From: an uncultured Bacillota bacterium
GTDB taxonomy: Bacteria; Bacillota_I; Bacilli_A; RF39; UBA660
Length of the DNA: 8,033 nt
Reading direction: 5' to 3'
Assembly: GCA_905200435.1 (NCBI GenBank)
Contig: CAJKKJ010000028.1
Coordinates: forward strand, 1-8,033
Shown: positions 6,614-8,033 of the stretch, one piece after another
How the letters are laid out: every line of letters begins with the position of its first letter
How positions within the stretch are numbered: position 1 is the stretch's first letter
Made by a program: the position numbers and the translations under genes
Notes under the pieces: generated by a model
What the model saw: only the letters and a program-made list of their open reading frames with translations
Databases searched by the model: none
What the model was told of the DNA's origin: nothing

Positions 6614-7574
6614 AATAATTAATAATGCATTGTTAGTTGATAAACCTAATGTTGATATAAAAAAAATAATTAAAAGTTTTTATGATGCTTTAGATAAGAG
6701 TCGTGAGGAAATTAAGGGTGCGAATTTAATTGATATAAAAAATAATAATGGTTTTATTGTTGATTTTGATGTTATTTCTCGAATATTTTCTCGTGTTTTG
6801 GAAGAAAAAAATGTATATGGTGATGTAACTTTATCTGTGAATGATGAAGATAAAAAAATAATTTATGGCAAACAAATTTTTGATACTGGTAATGTTGTTA
6901 TAATTTATGATGGTAATACTTATGTATTAATAGAAATGATTTTAAGAAATTTGTTAGCTTTTAATACAATGATATTTTCATGTAATAATTATATGTATGG
7001 AACTAATCAATTAATTGTTCAAATTATGCAAACTATACTTGAAAAATATTCTATTTCAAAGTATTTGATTCAATATTATTTATCTGATGACTATGATATA
7101 CTTGATAATTATGCTAACATTGATTTAGTCATTTGTATTGGGAATCAGCATTTACAAAAATCAGTGCTTAATAAAAGTAAAAATAGAGTAATTGTTAGTG
7201 GCTATAATTATTATAATTTGTATATTGAAGATAATTCTTATTTAGAATTTTTAAATAAAATCATTAAATATGAAAATAATGTACAGGTGTATATAAAAAA
7301 AGATTTAAAAATTGATTGTGTTGGTGCGGTTATTGTTGATGATATTGATGAAGCAATTTCTCTAATAAATTATAATGGAACATTTTATAGTTCGGCTATT
7401 TTTACTGATAATTCATTAAATGTATCAAAATTTATGAAAATGGTTAAATCTAAAATTATAACAGCTAATACAAGTCCTACTATTGAAAAAGTACTTGATA
7501 TAAAACAGAGTGATTTAGTAATTGAAAAAACAATTGTTTACCCATTTGCATTAAAAAAAGAAGGTATAAAATGA
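6600..7574 (+). CDS. ProA-like aldehyde dehydrogenase family protein, probably catalytically dead
   Basis: The 324 residues line up by eye with glutamate-5-semialdehyde dehydrogenase (ProA, about 415 aa, proline synthesis): GNVVIIYDGN (97-106) with the GVIGIIYE-type strand, a GTNQLIVQI helix (134-142), DLVICIGNQHL (175-185) with DLVIPRG-x-x-L, RVIVSGYNYYNLYI (196-209) with PVI-x-G-x-GNCHVYV, and VIVDDIDEAISLI plus SSAIFTD (244-270) with the ProA EAI-x-HIN and H-S-x-x-I-x-T segments. The stretch that holds the catalytic Cys in ProA (about residues 215-238 here) is shortened and has no Cys; Cys occurs only at 128, 179 and 240. The IPRG arginine and the GNCH signature are also gone. It is thus probably a pseudoenzyme with a binding or regulatory role. 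It overlaps the giant gene by 14 bases and the next gene by 4 (ATGA), implying translational coupling. An in-frame alternative start lies at 6567. Confidence 0.8.
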   Translation: MQNYEIINNALLVDKPNVDIKKIIKSFYDALDKSREEIKGANLIDIKNNNGFIVDFDVISRIFSRVLEEKNVYGDVTLSVNDEDKKIIYGKQIFDTGNVVIIYDGNTYVLIEMILRNLLAFNTMIFSCNNYMYGTNQLIVQIMQTILEKYSISKYLIQYYLSDDYDILDNYANIDLVICIGNQHLQKSVLNKSKNRVIVSGYNYYNLYIEDNSYLEFLNKIIKYENNVQVYIKKDLKIDCVGAVIVDDIDEAISLINYNGTFYSSAIFTDNSLNVSKFMKMVKSKIITANTSPTIEKVLDIKQSDLVIEKTIVYPFALKKEGIK

Positions 7575-7623
7575 AAAGAGAAGAATTAATTAAATTAATT
7601 GATAGTTTAGAACTTGATAGAGA
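7569..7623 (+). repeat. 55-bp direct repeat, copy 1
   Basis: Identical to 7979-8033, at an offset of 410 bases. It covers two bases before the start codon and the first 53 bases of the nucleotidyltransferase-like gene. Leftward the match ends at once (A at 7568, G at 7978); rightward it is cut off by the window end. Confidence 0.97.
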
Positions 7624-7972
7624 AGAATTTTGGATCTTATCTTCTGGTTCATTGGTTTTAAGAAATTTACTTGAAGAAGCAGGAGATTTAGATATTGCTG
7701 TTACACAAAAAGGATTAGATGAACTTTATAAAAAATATAATGTTGTGTCTAAAGGAAATAATTGGTATAAAATATGCTCAAATATTGAATGTGTTTTAGA
7801 TACTAAAGATTCTTCGAAATATGAAAAAATAGGTAATTATAATTTGTTAAGTTTAAATGAGTACTATAAATTTTTAGAAAAAAGTACAAGAGAAAAAGAT
7901 AAAGTAAAATTAGATATTGTAAAGAGAACATTGATTAATTCGAAAAAAAATGATAAAATTGTATCAAGGTAG
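7571..7972 (+). CDS. Minimal nucleotidyltransferase-fold protein
   Basis: A 133-residue protein resembling the small nucleotidyltransferase (Pol-beta/MNT or AbiEii-like) group, which transfer NMPs to proteins or small molecules or act as antitoxins. The core motif is visible: Gly26-Ser27 at the start of a helix, then GDLDIAV with the metal-binding pair Asp39/Asp41. A third acidic residue could be Glu73 or Asp77 in the strand IECVLD. The C-terminal helix has STREKDKVKLDIV (105-117), like the R-x-K-D-x-x-D-h tail common in this fold. No second domain is present. The start overlaps the previous stop (ATGA), with GAAGGT at 7560-7565 as its ribosome site. An A8 run (7943-7950) lies close to the 3' end. 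The following gene begins identically. Fold assignment is moderate; activity and target are unknown. Confidence 0.75.
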   Translation: MKREELIKLIDSLELDREEFWILSSGSLVLRNLLEEAGDLDIAVTQKGLDELYKKYNVVSKGNNWYKICSNIECVLDTKDSSKYEKIGNYNLLSLNEYYKFLEKSTREKDKVKLDIVKRTLINSKKNDKIVSR

Positions 7973-7978
7973 GGATTG

Positions 7979-8033
7979 AAATGAAAAGAGAAGAATTAAT
8001 TAAATTAATTGATAGTTTAGAACTTGATAGAGA
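7979..8033 (+). repeat. 55-bp direct repeat, copy 2 (cut by window end)
   Basis: Exact copy of 7569-7623. Because it runs to the last base, its real length may be greater. The sequence immediately upstream is different from that of copy 1, so it is a second genomic context and not a simple re-read of the same place. Confidence 0.97.
7981..8033 (+). CDS. Start of a second nucleotidyltransferase-like gene (partial)
   Basis: An ATG at 7981 opens a frame whose 17 complete codons, MKREELIK onward, are the same as those of the gene at 7571, with no silent difference. It has its own ribosome site, AGGGA at 7971-7975, which overlaps the stop codon of the preceding gene and differs from the site of the first copy. 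The 8-base gap suggests co-transcription. It is most simply a tandem paralogue produced by recent duplication or kept alike by gene conversion; only its first residues are visible, so the catalytic motif cannot be checked. Confidence 0.65.
   Translation, partial: MKREELIKLIDSLELDR

Noticed and set aside
7943..7950. A8 run as a phase-variation switch in the nucleotidyltransferase gene
   Set aside because: It lies only a few codons before the stop, past all motifs, and similar A-runs are frequent across this AT-rich window.
7571..7972. Antitoxin of an MNT/HEPN or AbiE-type toxin-antitoxin pair
   Set aside because: No HEPN or second NTase toxin partner is adjacent in the visible sequence; the next gene starts as a copy of the same protein. 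The role is left open.

Overview
The window is very AT-rich and is most simply read as low-GC Firmicutes (Bacilli) DNA, possibly from an uncultured gut lineage close to the Mollicutes. The grounds are strong A/T codon bias, Shine-Dalgarno sites of the GGAGGTGA type, a class B penicillin-binding protein with a C-terminal PASTA domain, and unidirectional tightly packed genes. TGA is used as a real stop (it ends the 1344-residue gene and the ALDH-like gene) and Trp is encoded by TGG, so the Mycoplasma code does not apply. The lineage is an inference; no rRNA or tRNA gene is present.

Layout, all on the plus strand. (1) About 45-1949: a SpoVD/FtsI-type septal transpeptidase, preceded by what may be the last codons of another gene. 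(2) 1989-2567: a divergent Maf nucleotide pyrophosphatase with its own extended -10 promoter just upstream. (3) 2579-6613: a 1344-residue protein I cannot name. It has a short beta/pentapeptide-like N-terminus, at least four degenerate repeats in a helical body, and a cysteine-rich block near the C-terminus that reads like a GNAT-type fold. (4) 6600-7574: a shortened protein of the glutamate-5-semialdehyde dehydrogenase (ProA) family that seems to have lost the catalytic-cysteine segment. (5) 7571-7972: a 133-residue minimal nucleotidyltransferase-fold protein. (6) 7981-end: the start of a second gene whose first 53 coding bases are identical to the start of gene 5.

Genes 2-6 look like one transcription unit. 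Gaps are 11 nt, -14 nt, -4 nt and 8 nt, each gene has a plausible ribosome binding site, and I see no terminator anywhere. Genes 1 and 2 are ordinary housekeeping functions (septal wall synthesis; house-cleaning or division-linked nucleotide hydrolysis). Genes 3-6 form an uncharacterised module: a giant repeat protein, a probable pseudo-dehydrogenase and tandem nucleotidyltransferase-like genes, translationally coupled. Their joint function is unknown. No RNA genes, insertion sequences, CRISPR arrays or gene-free stretches above 40 bases were seen.
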